The notes under the pieces are model-generated. The model was not told where the DNA came from, searched no databases, and was given only the letters and a program-made list of their open reading frames with translations. A stretch of DNA of 64,000 nucleotides from JAQVYB01 sp964490935 (lineage in GTDB: Bacteria > Verrucomicrobiota > Kiritimatiellia > RZYC01), in assembly GCA_964490935.1 (NCBI GenBank), contig CAZBEO010000006.1, positions 7,282 through 71,281 on the forward strand, given 5' to 3'. This document shows positions 43,370 through 53,371 of this stretch, in pieces (the stretch's first letter is position 1; every line of letters starts with the position of its first letter). The translations under genes and the position numbers were made by a program.

Positions 43370-46300
43370 TCATTCTTCCGTATCCACTTCGACCCGGTAG
43401 GTGCGTTGGTTGAGAGCGGATGGCGCGGGGACAGTGTGCTCGCCCGTATCCTGCCACTCATAGATGGCGCCCGTACCGGAAATGGTGGTGGTGGCGCGAT
43501 TCCACGCGGACGTAACCAGGCTGCTGTTATTATAACTGATGAAGTACGATTTGCCGGACTTGGTGGGAAACTGTATCAGAAAGTTTCCGCTCGCAAGGCT
43601 CGACATGCTGTCGATTTCGAGCAGGTCGTAGCGGTTTGTCGGATTGGTTCCGGCGAAGTATTCGTTGCGGTCTTTGAATCCATCATCATCCCAATCGGAG
43701 GTGTCGCTGACAGAGGAAAGGTTGTGGAAGTATTCCAGTTCCCACCAGTCAGGAATACCGTTCTGATTGCTGTCCGCCTCGGTTTGATTTCCGGCTGAGA
43801 AGTAGAGGGAGAAGGTGAAGCTGCCGGTTCCGAAAAGCTCGACCTGCTCGATCTGGGCGAGGTTGCGCATGTTGAGGGTGTGGAATGCAACGCCACCGTC
43901 GGGATTATCGTCTACGGCGTCTTCATTGAAGGAGGCGGAATGGGTTCCATCTCCTGCGCCAATGCCGGCCATCACATCCGTCACGCCGTCGCGGTTCGAG
44001 AGGCTCAACACGCCATTGGAAATGGCGGAGCGCGTCAGGTAGGTCTGCCCCTTCATGAGCAGATTCATCAGATTCGGCGAAAGGCCATTGCGGATGTAGA
44101 TGGTCTGGCCGGCCAGATCGCCGCTGAGAGCATAAGCCACTTCAAAGGCGTTGGTGGCATCGCCCAGCGTGATGGTCTTGGTGATTTTGCCATCGGCAGA
44201 GACGAGCTGCCAGCCGTTGTCGCCGGAGGTGGCGAAGGTGTAAAGCCCGTTCACGTAGTCCGAGCTGTTCGCCCACCAGTCTTTCAGGCACGAGGTGCGA
44301 TAGGCCCCGAGCACGCCGTTGCTGGTGACATTGTAGGTGCCTTCGTCTTCGGTTTCCGTGCCAGCGTAGTTCACGGGATTCCCCACCACCTGGTAGACGG
44401 CCCCATTCGTGTGACGTGCCCAGGCGGCTGTCATACGTCCTCCGCTGCGTTCGAAGAGGGCGCAAACCTGTTTGTTGTAGAGGAGATATTCGACCTCGCC
44501 GTCGAGATCGACATCCACGGCCTGGCGTTGCGTGCCGGAAAGTCCGGGTGCGTCGGCGGCCCACGCATCCACAAAGGTGTAGAGTGCGGCAAAACGACTC
44601 TGCGCCTGCGCAATTTTGGCGAAGTCAATGAGCACATTGGTTCCGGTGGCCGGATAGATGTATTCGCCGGTGCTGAATTTATCGAGGTTGTTTTGGTCCT
44701 CGGTATGGAAGGCGGTCTCGAAGACGGAGGCGTGAATCACGCTGCGCGCGAGGTCGGCCACCTGCGGGTTGACGATGGACTCCACGGCATCCCAAGCATT
44801 GGAAATGATGCCTCCCGAGTAGAGCATCCCATACTCCTGCGGCACGGGCACGCCACTGCGGATGTTGAATATTTTTTCTTGCAGACCTTCCTCTTGGGCG
44901 CTGCCGCAGTACCAGTTGTCGTAATTCATCTGTGTGGCATGGTTGATCCAGTCGTGCCCGAGCTTGGTGCGCGCCTCGGTGCCGCGGTCAATCTGCTGCC
45001 AGGCATCGCCCGTGTCATCGCCGGAGGTGTCTTCGTTGCCTGCGAGAATATCGTCGAGGGCGACGATGCGCGTCCAGGGGCGGTTGGCGAACCAGCGGAG
45101 GACGTTGTCGTAGGCGGCGGCCTTTTCCAGATCGGTGGAGTCTTCCCACATGTAGAACATGGTGACGACCTGGTCCTGCGTGTCACTGCGTGCACGACGG
45201 TTGAAGAGGCCGCGTAGAGCCATAGCGATGCCGCCGTCGTACACCGTGTATTTATATTGGTCCACGCTATTGTTGATCACAAAGCAGGAGACGTCATTGA
45301 TCTTGTTGATGCGATAGCCGTCATCACCCAGCGCCACAGTACGGCCCAGCCAGTACCACATGTGACTGTTCTGATCAATAATCGTGGAGCGGTAGCCCAT
45401 GCTCAGGATTTTCCCAAGCACACCATCGTCCAGCACGCGCTCGGGCGTCCAGAACACGGAGTTGGTGGTGAATTCCACGCCGTATAGGCCGCCAAGGAAT
45501 TCCGCCGCGAGTTCGGCGTTGTCGTTGTTGAAATCTGCCGTGAAGAACGGGAGGATATGATCCGAGAAGGTGGAGGCCAGCAGGTGTACCGTACCCGTGG
45601 CGGCCAGTTCCTTGATCCAATTGTTGAACTCCGGGCCATCGGCATAGCGGGTGCGCCGCCAGGCATCCGGATCATCCGGATCGGTCTTTGCCCATTGCAG
45701 TGCGGAGGCGAGCGTGGGGGTGATGTGCAGATTCAGCTTGCGCTGATAAATGTCATGCACATTTAGCGAGCGGTGCAGGCCCGCGCCTTCGCCGTTGTTG
45801 ATGAGGTTCTGCATGACGCTTCCGGGCTGGACGTGCTGGTTGCCGTGCATCAGCAGGGCTACCTTTGCACATTTGCCGCGATCATTTTCCGCATTGTGTC
45901 CGACCCATTGATTCAGGTAGCCGTTTGCCATGATCCAGTCCTGATCGCGCCAGTGGTCAGAGCAAATCCAGGTGTTACGTATGGCGTCGCGTATGTCAGA
46001 GCGTCCGCCGATATCGCCCTCGCCGACGGGATCATTGGAGGTGCCGTCCTTGGTGGTGTAGACTTGGAAGTTGAGCTGGCGATAATCCAGGCCGTTCCAA
46101 CTCGCATCCAGCAGTGCCTGGCGGCTGATGGAGAATTCGACGGCATCAAGTTCGGCGTTGAAGTGGGCCTGCTTGAATCCATTGGCTGTATTCTGGTCGC
46201 GGGCGACGACCCCGAAGTCGGCCAGATTCTGCGCGATGGCGGTGGTGTTGTGGGCGGTGTCGGTATCCACATAGACGCGCCCGTCGTTGTAGCCGTAGAC

Positions 46301-49300
46301 GGCGACCACGGCTTCCCAGCGCATGTCGGTTCCGGTGTCGATGTCGTCCGGGAGGTTGCGTTCGCCGGCGGAGGGGCTGTTCATGTCCACCACCACGTAG
46401 AGGTTCAGATAGCCGTCCTCGGCATTGGCCTGAAGATCGTGCAAGTCTACGCGGAAATAGAATTGGCCATCGCCGCCATCGGCCACGGCGCCGCCGTCGT
46501 GAATATAAAAGGCGGTCATGTCGCGCGAGGTATCGTAGCCATCCCAGGCGCGGTAAATGTCCACGGCGGAGTTCTGGGCCTCGGTGTTGTAGTTATCGAG
46601 GGCGATGAGATCATCCTCCGTCCAGTCGGTGAATTCGACGTAATTGGTGACGCCGTTAATCACGCCGATGGGGTCGCCCCGTCCGATCACGATGCTGCCG
46701 GGCGGAGGCGGTATGCCGGTATCCGCCACCCAGGGATTTGTTCCATTGGCATATTCCTGTGCATTCGTGAACTCGTCTGCATCCGGATCGGCGGTCGGGC
46801 CGTTGACCAAATTGGGCGTTCCGCCCCGCAGACTGACGGTGCCGCTATCGAGCGGATCGAGATTATTCCAGACTTCCCAACCATCCGGCAGGCCGTCGCC
46901 GTCGGTGTCGAAATTGAGCGGGTCGGTTTCAGTCCAAACTTCGCCGGATTGCCAGATGCGGTCTTTATTGGTATCGCCATCAATGGTGCCGTTGAAGTTT
47001 TTATCTTCTCCGTGTCCGTCGTTGATGCCATCGCCATCGGTATCGGGATTGTTCGGATCGGTTTCGGTCCAAATTTCGTCGGGGTCCATGATGCCGTCGG
47101 GCCAACTACGCGCCAGCCAGGGGTCAAAGGTAGGATCAATCGAAGCGCCATCGCCATCCACCCAGCCGTTACGGTTGGCATCTTCGATACCATCGGGGAG
47201 TCCGTCGTAATCCGTGTCGGAGTTGGTGGGGTCGGTGGTGGTGCCGGCGAGTTTTTTCGTGCGGTCTCCGCCCTTGGAAATGCTGTCGGCACCGGGTACG
47301 CGTCCGTAATTCGACCAAGGTTCTTCGCCGTATTCGTTGCCCACCGTGTTGTAGAAAGGCGGGTCGAGATCGGCGAGAAAGTTTTTGTAGCCATCGCCAT
47401 TGGTGTCCGTGTTGGTGTCGGTCTGGGCGCTGTCAGTGGGGAAGCGCCATCCGAGTTCGAGGGCGTCGTGCAGGCCGTCCCCATCGGTATCCGGGCCGGT
47501 TGCACTGGTTTTCCCGTAGCTGTAATACGTGAATATCTCGGATTGTTTCCACAGGTCGGAGTTGGGCGAGCTGACGGCGTTGGTCAGGGGCACCGAGGTG
47601 ACTTCATCCAGGTCGAGAATGCCGTCATCATCGTCATCCAGTGAATTGGTGGAGGCCGCCACGGTCTGGCGCAGGATCACATAACAATTGCGCCCGGCGC
47701 TGTTGCTGGTTTCGTTGGTGGTTTGTACGCGGGCGGTGAAATGGAAATAGCCGGGGACCATGTTCGACCAGGCGTAGTCGATAAACTGGACACCGGTTTC
47801 CGTCCAGTTGGAGACGAGCGTGACGCTGCCCGTGTAGGCGGAGGGCCAGCTATCCATGGTGATGGAGGAGGTCGTCACGTTGGTCACGGTGCGCAGGCGG
47901 ATGCGCATGGAGCGGTCTTCCGCTGTCGGGGTGGGCACATCGGGTAGGATCAGATCAATGCGACGCCCATCGGAATCATATTCCTTGGGTTCCACGATTT
48001 CCAGATTCGGTGCTTCTTCGGCCTTCTGCGCCTTGACCAGGCGGGTGCCCACCAGATCGCCAAGTCCTTCGCGATCGAAGGTGACCTCGATGCCGTGCAG
48101 CCAGTCCGTCTGCCCATTATAGAGATTGGGCAGGGTGTAGGCCAGTGCGTGGTAATCGCTGGTTTCATCCCACACAATGGAATACCCGCTCTTGCTCTGG
48201 ATGACGCCTCCCGAGGTGACACCGGAAACGGCGCTCTGAATCCGGACGGTCAAACGGTCAATCAGATCATTCGAGCTGAGTCCATCGGCCAGCGACTTGC
48301 TGAAATAGGCCTTCATGCCGTAGCCTGCTTCCACTTCATCGCCGTCCTTTTCCGGCCAAGCCACGAAGAGTCGTACAGTCGGCCCCCAGGTTTGAACCTG
48401 CCGCTCAAGCGTGTTGAAGTGCCCGTCTTCATCGGTCATGCCGGTGGTCCAGGTGGCTCGATCGGCGGAGGACCATTCGCAGAGGCGGGCTTTGATCACC
48501 GCATTGGATCCGCCCGAGGGAATGTTGACGTAATTGAAGCGCCATTCTTTTTCGTAGCCATCTGCGCCGGGGAGATATTGCGACTGAGCATAGGCGGTCT
48601 GCCAAGCTTCGGGGAGAAGGGCATCATAGACGCCATTGCCGTTGATATCCGTGAAAGGCTCGCCGAGATCGTAGGTTTCGTTATCATTCTGATCTTCGAA
48701 GGGCTCGAAGCCGCGTCCGTTGCCGTTGGCCACGTCGGTGATGTAGTCATCATTTTCCGGATCGCTATCGTCGATGTGATACCACATATTCCGGGTGGAG
48801 GCATCGCCGCGCACGACCGCGCCGTACTGCTGGCCGTCGACGGCATCGCCGTTGGCCGCCGGCCAAAGGATGACGCCGCCCGGTGTTTCGGTGTCGTAAT
48901 AGAAGGTTTGCTGGAAAGTGTTGTAGATGGCGGCGCCATCGGTTCGATTCAGGAAGGCGCGTGCCTGAATGAAGTGGAAACCTTCGGTCAGACCGGTTTG
49001 ATAGGTGCTAAAATCGTTGTGCGGGTAGTGACCGACCGTTTCGCCGTTGAAGTTGGTGATTTGCCAGACGCCCATACGCGTGGTTTTGAGGGCCACGGCA
49101 TCGGCACCACCGGGCCATACGACATTCCATTGCGGATCATTGGTATCCACGCCTTGCTGGAAGAAGCAACCGAGTTTATAGCGCAGGTCCGAGCCTGCGG
49201 AAAACGACGGCAGGGAGCAGTTCCACCAATCCTTACCATCCCCGCTGTCGGAGTGATTAAACGTAAGTTCTACAGTTCGTGTGTCGCCTTTTCCTTCGCC

Positions 49301-51898
49301 ACCCGCGCCTTCCGGCCAAGTGCCGTTCGTGGTGTAGTAGAAGAACACCTTATTGATGTTCCCAGGGTCGCCGGTTTTCGCCCACAGCGTAGTGCCATCG
49401 TTTTGCGGAGCCCCCGTATCGTTGAGCCCGGCTGGATCGTGGTAGATAAAGAGAGCCGTTTCCGTGCCGCTCCAATCATTGCTACCGGAGGAGGCGGTAC
49501 TGGTATAGACGCCCGAACCAACCGTGGTGCGATAGGTGGAAGCGCCTGCCGAACCGATTTTGTTATAGTCGGAGTCGGTGGATGCGAATTTTTCGCGTCG
49601 AATGCGCTTCACGAAGCCAGCGCTTTCATAACCCAAATAGAGGTCGTCCACCTTGGTGGGCGGATTGTCGCGCAGGGCGATGTCCCAGGCATATTCCACC
49701 GGTACGGTGCCGTTCAGGTCCACGCCGCCATCGAGTTTCATCAGGACGTTTCCGGCGGAGCCGTCCACGCGGGCCACGAAGCGGATGTTGGTACCCGAGG
49801 TAATGCGGGGCACCCACCAGGTGTAGGCGTAATCGGTGGCGTTGCTGTCGCTCACGCCATGCGGGTTGAACGCGGGGTCGCCATCGGGGCCGTCCCGGCG
49901 CACATAGGGCATCCAAGAGGCTTCGCGTTCATTTTCATAGACTGTGATTGGCTTGCCACCCGTTTGCGCCCATAGCGTGGAGGGGTCGGGATTCTTCCAG
50001 GAGAAGGCAAAATAACCGCCCTGAGGAACCGTGATGGAATTCAGCGCCGAGGCGTAGGTATAGAAGCCATAAGCATAGTCGGAATAATTGAACAGATAGG
50101 CATCGGCCTCTGTTCCGGCTTCATGTGGGAAGCTGACATTTCCCATGATGTCGCGGGATAGCCCAGCGTCGTAATTGTCATTCAGCATGAGCAACAGGGT
50201 CACATGAGCGGGGGCACTTTCGCCCGCCTGCCGCCAATCCAGCCGTTCATAGGCGAGATAGTCGCTGTCGGAATAGACCCCGCGCTGATAGCCGCGGGCA
50301 AACTGATTGTGAATGTAGAGCAGGTTGGGGATTTTATTATCACCCCACTGGCCGAGAAAGGCGGTGTTGGCCCAGCGCGGGAAGGCACCGCCGCTTTCGC
50401 CGAGGGTTTCCGCGTGGTAATTCCCATCGGTATAAAGCAGGCCCAGCCCGGCACGTGTGAAATAAATGGCGTGCTGCAGCTCTTTGCAGGCGGCGTAATC
50501 ATTGTCGTGGCTCTGCGCGTGCATGACGCCCAGATCGGCGGAGAATCCGCCCGCGCCCGGGTTGTCCAGTCCTTCTAGGCTGCCATATCCACTGCCGAGC
50601 ACCCCGTTAAGTTTGGAACGAAGATCGTTATCTACCAGGCGCATTCCGGTGGCAAAGTAGCCATCGTATCCCGGCGGCGAGCCGAGATGCTCGCCGAACA
50701 TCATGGCGTCATCGCGGGGAATCTCGGTGTTGAAGACAGAATTCCGGTGATTATCCCAGTCGCTGATTCCGCGAGAGAGATTGTACTGGACTTGGGCCTG
50801 TCCGGTATAGCCGTCGCCACTGGTATCGCTATTGTAGGCCCCGAAAAAGTAGTCCGGCACGTGCTTGACGGCATCGAGCCGCAGGCCGTCGGCCTTGGTC
50901 CGGTCCATCAGCCAGCGAACGCATCGCATCAGGTAGCCGCCCACATCTTCGGCGGTCGGATTGCCCATGTTGTAGATGCTGTCGCCGTAGCCCGCTGCTG
51001 CCGTGCGCCACGGGGTGTAGGGGCGCGTCGGGTCCAGTCCGGTATCTTCAAAGGGTTCGCAAGCCTCGCCGGCAGTATGCTGTCCGTCGCCGTTGGTATC
51101 TTCCCAGTCAAACTTGCCGTTTCCCGCCGCTGCGGCGACGTAGACGGCGGAGCTGTTGGTGTAGCCCACGTCTTGGTAGGGCTCCTTGTTGGCGAAGGTG
51201 TGTTCGTTCCAGGAATAGGAGTCATAGCCCACTGGGATGGACAGGTCGGTATCGAGGTAATATTCGGGGTTGTTCGGATGGCGTACCCCGCTCCACTTCG
51301 GATGGGAGTCGCCTTCGCTAAATCCAAAGTTGGCGTTCGGGGTCTCGTGCGCGATGTCGATCAGATCGGAGAGCCCCAGGTTCATCACTTGCCAGGCCGA
51401 CTGCCAGTCGCGGCAGTTATCCCACTTGCGGTAAAAACCCTCTTCCGTTTTGCGCAGGTGGAAATCTTCGGGCACCATGCCGGGATAAACGTTGATCGAA
51501 GTACTTTCGTCGTAGCCGGGGATGTCAAACGCACGGTGATTCATGATGTTGTCGAAATAGATGCGTATGCCGAAGCGGTGCGCGATTTCGATCAGTCGTT
51601 GCAGTTCCGGTTCGGTGCCGTAGCGCGTGCGGGTCGTATTGCGCTGATCGCGCCCGCCGATATCGAGCGGGTCCCAGAGGTCGTATCCCACGGAGAGGCC
51701 GCCGCTGCCCTTCGTCGGCGGCGGGAGCCACAACGAGTTATACCCCGCTTCCGCCAACTCAGGAATTTTATCCGCGATCTCATTCCAGTCGGTGTTGAAA
51801 TATTGCAGCATGGCCTCACCGTGTGCTCCTTGCAGCAATCCAAAGAAAAGGGAGGCGGAAAGAATCCACCAGCCCGTGATTTTTTTCAGCGCGTTCAT
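43370..51898 (-). CDS. Giant secreted amylase-like enzyme with GH13 and GH57 domains
   Basis: 2,842 residues with a signal peptide (LSASLFFGLLQGAHG). Residues 30-650 form a GH13 domain: DNIMNHRA near 113, nucleophile in DGLRLDAVKHVPD near 340, acid Glu in MFGEHLGS near 400, SHDND near 462. Beta-sandwich modules and EF-hand-like segments (DINGNGVYD) follow. Aspartate-rich repeats occupy about 1420-1680 (DTDGDGLHD, DTDYDGLPDG, DTDGDGINDG). A DOMON-like domain and a GH57-like domain (about 2010-2300) come next: MHGNQHVQPG, SVFWTPERV, MFYMWEDSTD. The C-terminus has PDWWELEYFHN and a short beta module. GGAGGG precedes ATG 51898. Alpha-glucan breakdown outside the cytoplasm is expected; the two catalytic domains may act on different bonds. 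Confidence 0.88.
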   Translation of the reverse strand: MNALKKITGWWILSASLFFGLLQGAHGEAMLQYFNTDWNEIADKIPELAEAGYNSLWLPPPTKGSGGLSVGYDLWDPLDIGGRDQRNTTRTRYGTEPELQRLIEIAHRFGIRIYFDNIMNHRAFDIPGYDESTSINVYPGMVPEDFHLRKTEEGFYRKWDNCRDWQSAWQVMNLGLSDLIDIAHETPNANFGFSEGDSHPKWSGVRHPNNPEYYLDTDLSIPVGYDSYSWNEHTFANKEPYQDVGYTNSSAVYVAAAAGNGKFDWEDTNGDGQHTAGEACEPFEDTGLDPTRPYTPWRTAAAGYGDSIYNMGNPTAEDVGGYLMRCVRWLMDRTKADGLRLDAVKHVPDYFFGAYNSDTSGDGYTGQAQVQYNLSRGISDWDNHRNSVFNTEIPRDDAMMFGEHLGSPPGYDGYFATGMRLVDNDLRSKLNGVLGSGYGSLEGLDNPGAGGFSADLGVMHAQSHDNDYAACKELQHAIYFTRAGLGLLYTDGNYHAETLGESGGAFPRWANTAFLGQWGDNKIPNLLYIHNQFARGYQRGVYSDSDYLAYERLDWRQAGESAPAHVTLLLMLNDNYDAGLSRDIMGNVSFPHEAGTEADAYLFNYSDYAYGFYTYASALNSITVPQGGYFAFSWKNPDPSTLWAQTGGKPITVYENEREASWMPYVRRDGPDGDPAFNPHGVSDSNATDYAYTWWVPRITSGTNIRFVARVDGSAGNVLMKLDGGVDLNGTVPVEYAWDIALRDNPPTKVDDLYLGYESAGFVKRIRREKFASTDSDYNKIGSAGASTYRTTVGSGVYTSTASSGSNDWSGTETALFIYHDPAGLNDTGAPQNDGTTLWAKTGDPGNINKVFFYYTTNGTWPEGAGGEGKGDTRTVELTFNHSDSGDGKDWWNCSLPSFSAGSDLRYKLGCFFQQGVDTNDPQWNVVWPGGADAVALKTTRMGVWQITNFNGETVGHYPHNDFSTYQTGLTEGFHFIQARAFLNRTDGAAIYNTFQQTFYYDTETPGGVILWPAANGDAVDGQQYGAVVRGDASTRNMWYHIDDSDPENDDYITDVANGNGRGFEPFEDQNDNETYDLGEPFTDINGNGVYDALLPEAWQTAYAQSQYLPGADGYEKEWRFNYVNIPSGGSNAVIKARLCEWSSADRATWTTGMTDEDGHFNTLERQVQTWGPTVRLFVAWPEKDGDEVEAGYGMKAYFSKSLADGLSSNDLIDRLTVRIQSAVSGVTSGGVIQSKSGYSIVWDETSDYHALAYTLPNLYNGQTDWLHGIEVTFDREGLGDLVGTRLVKAQKAEEAPNLEIVEPKEYDSDGRRIDLILPDVPTPTAEDRSMRIRLRTVTNVTTSSITMDSWPSAYTGSVTLVSNWTETGVQFIDYAWSNMVPGYFHFTARVQTTNETSNSAGRNCYVILRQTVAASTNSLDDDDDGILDLDEVTSVPLTNAVSSPNSDLWKQSEIFTYYSYGKTSATGPDTDGDGLHDALELGWRFPTDSAQTDTNTDTNGDGYKNFLADLDPPFYNTVGNEYGEEPWSNYGRVPGADSISKGGDRTKKLAGTTTDPTNSDTDYDGLPDGIEDANRNGWVDGDGASIDPTFDPWLARSWPDGIMDPDEIWTETDPNNPDTDGDGINDGHGEDKNFNGTIDGDTNKDRIWQSGEVWTETDPLNFDTDGDGLPDGWEVWNNLDPLDSGTVSLRGGTPNLVNGPTADPDADEFTNAQEYANGTNPWVADTGIPPPPGSIVIGRGDPIGVINGVTNYVEFTDWTEDDLIALDNYNTEAQNSAVDIYRAWDGYDTSRDMTAFYIHDGGAVADGGDGQFYFRVDLHDLQANAEDGYLNLYVVVDMNSPSAGERNLPDDIDTGTDMRWEAVVAVYGYNDGRVYVDTDTAHNTTAIAQNLADFGVVARDQNTANGFKQAHFNAELDAVEFSISRQALLDASWNGLDYRQLNFQVYTTKDGTSNDPVGEGDIGGRSDIRDAIRNTWICSDHWRDQDWIMANGYLNQWVGHNAENDRGKCAKVALLMHGNQHVQPGSVMQNLINNGEGAGLHRSLNVHDIYQRKLNLHITPTLASALQWAKTDPDDPDAWRRTRYADGPEFNNWIKELAATGTVHLLASTFSDHILPFFTADFNNDNAELAAEFLGGLYGVEFTTNSVFWTPERVLDDGVLGKILSMGYRSTIIDQNSHMWYWLGRTVALGDDGYRINKINDVSCFVINNSVDQYKYTVYDGGIAMALRGLFNRRARSDTQDQVVTMFYMWEDSTDLEKAAAYDNVLRWFANRPWTRIVALDDILAGNEDTSGDDTGDAWQQIDRGTEARTKLGHDWINHATQMNYDNWYCGSAQEEGLQEKIFNIRSGVPVPQEYGMLYSGGIISNAWDAVESIVNPQVADLARSVIHASVFETAFHTEDQNNLDKFSTGEYIYPATGTNVLIDFAKIAQAQSRFAALYTFVDAWAADAPGLSGTQRQAVDVDLDGEVEYLLYNKQVCALFERSGGRMTAAWARHTNGAVYQVVGNPVNYAGTETEDEGTYNVTSNGVLGAYRTSCLKDWWANSSDYVNGLYTFATSGDNGWQLVSADGKITKTITLGDATNAFEVAYALSGDLAGQTIYIRNGLSPNLMNLLMKGQTYLTRSAISNGVLSLSNRDGVTDVMAGIGAGDGTHSASFNEDAVDDNPDGGVAFHTLNMRNLAQIEQVELFGTGSFTFSLYFSAGNQTEADSNQNGIPDWWELEYFHNLSSVSDTSDWDDDGFKDRNEYFAGTNPTNRYDLLEIDSMSSLASGNFLIQFPTKSGKSYFISYNNSSLVTSAWNRATTTISGTGAIYEWQDTGEHTVPAPSALNQRTYRVEVDTEE

Positions 51899-51922
51899 CG
51901 GTACCCTCCAACCCTTTTTATA

Positions 51923-51934
51923 TAAAACGTTTTA
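51923..51934. promoter_or_regulatory. Perfect LacI-type palindrome upstream of the amylase gene
   Basis: TAAAACGTTTTA is a perfect 12-base palindrome with the central AAACGTTT step typical of LacI/CcpA/MalR-family operators. It lies 25 bases before the start codon. Control by a maltose-responsive repressor fits the enzyme; no regulator gene is nearby. Confidence 0.55.
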
Positions 51935-52071
51935 CTTAAAATAATATAGGCTCTTTTCGGCCCCTTGTTTAGACTTTTCAGCCAGCGACATGTTTATTTT
52001 TAAGCCCTGATTTTAACCATGGGTAAATGTATGCCTTTGCGTGCATCTCGTCAAGCGCACGGGCCTTCGAC

Positions 52072-52096
52072 GTAGCCGCCCGCCCGCCGAGCGGAC
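52072..52096 (+). repeat. Degenerate REP-like element (type B)
   Basis: GTAG followed by CCGCCCGCCC and GCCGAGCGGACG. Two T-to-C changes against the type-B stem become G-T wobbles on the minus strand, keeping a hairpin. Confidence 0.5.
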
Positions 52097-52201
52097 GAAG
52101 GAGGGGTGGGCGGAGGGATCGGACAACACACTCGACGTGGCTTTCAGCGGGCGCCACGCGACCCGTAAGCCTACGGACATTGCGACGGATATATTCTGCA
52201 T

Positions 52202-53140
52202 TCAATTCAGCGATGCAAATAGAGCCCGTTCCACCTCATCCACTTCGATGGAGGCCATTTGCTCGTCCGCATGTCGGAGAATCGTGACGTGCGGTCCCCT
52301 CGGCCCCCAGAGTTCGGGTCGGGTGGGGCCGAACAAGGCCACCATTGGACGTTCGAGAGCGGAGGCTAGGTGGGTAATGCCGGAGTCGTTGCCCACATAG
52401 GCTTCACAAACAGACAATACCGCCGCCGCTTCAACCAGCGTGCTTCCGGAAAGAATAGCCGCATCCGGCAATTCATCAAAAATCGTCCGAGCCATCGCGC
52501 GGTCGGCCTCGCCGAGGATGAAGAAGGGATTCCAATGGCGACGACAGGCACGCTGATACAGATCGATGAAGCGCTCGCCCGGCCAGTTCTTTTTCGGGCT
52601 TCCGCTACCGGGGTGAATGGCGAGCACCGGAGCGTGCAGTTCGTTACGATTCAGCCATGTACGGCCCTTTTGCTGCTGCAGGGCATCATCAAGCCGTAAG
52701 TGCGACCGGGCCTCCGGAACCGTAATGGCCAGCTCTTTAAGCGGTTGCAGCAGATGATCCATGGCATGGACCGTCTCAACCAGAGGGGAACCCTGAATAA
52801 ATTTTCGGGCACCCAGTCGCTGCATGTTGGCGGCCAGAATCTGATCGGGGTCGTGCAGATAGGAGAGTACCACGTCGAACGACTGCACATAGCGGCATTC
52901 ATCGCCAGAGAAGTCCGGGTTGGAAGAGAACAACTGGGACATAGCGGAATCTTCGAGGGACCGAAACTCATTCACCATTTTGGCCGCCGTAACCAACTCC
53001 CTCACATGCGGATAAGCAAAGAGCGAGATATGGGCTTTCGGCCAACGTGTTCTGAGGGCCTGCAAGGCCGGAAGCGTCATCATGAAATCGCCGATCGCAC
53101 CTCCGCGCAAAACCAATAGACGAGGCTCTTCGGTTATCAT
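52202..53140 (-). CDS. Glycosyltransferase family 9 (heptosyltransferase type)
   Basis: 312 residues with the GT9 pattern: LLVLRGGAIGDFMMTLPALQ at the start, LAIHPGSGSPKKNWPGERFI in the middle, and AYVGNDSGITHLASALERPM near the end. Members add ADP-activated heptose to the lipopolysaccharide core or related glycans on the cytoplasmic face. The acceptor is unknown. GGAGAAGGTGG directly precedes ATG 53140. It supports a diderm cell with lipopolysaccharide or a related glycan. Confidence 0.87.
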   Translation of the reverse strand: MITEEPRLLVLRGGAIGDFMMTLPALQALRTRWPKAHISLFAYPHVRELVTAAKMVNEFRSLEDSAMSQLFSSNPDFSGDECRYVQSFDVVLSYLHDPDQILAANMQRLGARKFIQGSPLVETVHAMDHLLQPLKELAITVPEARSHLRLDDALQQQKGRTWLNRNELHAPVLAIHPGSGSPKKNWPGERFIDLYQRACRRHWNPFFILGEADRAMARTIFDELPDAAILSGSTLVEAAAVLSVCEAYVGNDSGITHLASALERPMVALFGPTRPELWGPRGPHVTILRHADEQMASIEVDEVERALFASLN

Positions 53141-53371
53141 CCACCTTCTCCATTAATAAAGGAAACATTCATGAGAACAGGTATGGATATACGTCGTTGG
53201 GCAGCACCTGTTAAGGGCTTTCAACGGAAATGCTGTTAAGAGAGTTAGGCCGAATGTTGTATTCTTGCTGGGGGCAGGCACAAGGGAGGAAATATAAAAA
53301 GAGGGGACCGGACCTTTTTTCAGGTTTTGGGGGTGTCTTTGGTTGTGAAAAAGCGAGGTCTACCGTCTATT

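Larger units (their letters stand above)
51899..52201. other. Intergenic region upstream of the giant amylase gene
   Basis: About 300 bases without a convincing gene. The first 150 are A/T-rich and hold the amylase promoter region and its operator-like palindrome. The second half carries a degenerate REP unit at 52072-52096 and a GC-rich segment near 52147-52165 (GGGCGCCACGCGACCCG) resembling the left flank of the type-A units. Confidence 0.5.

Noticed and set aside
46850..47650. Possible CRISPR-like or tandem DNA repeat
   Set aside because: The periodicity comes from protein-level Asp-Gly repeats of uneven spacing; no fixed repeat and spacer pattern is present.
45773..49975. Two open frames of over 600 codons antisense to the giant amylase gene
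   Set aside because: Val/Gly/Ile-rich translations without domains, opposite a gene with clear catalytic motifs on the other strand.
53141..53371. Possible small gene or RNA between the GT9 and kinase genes
   Set aside because: No frame with a ribosome site and no recognisable tRNA or conserved RNA fold; only short imperfect repeats.
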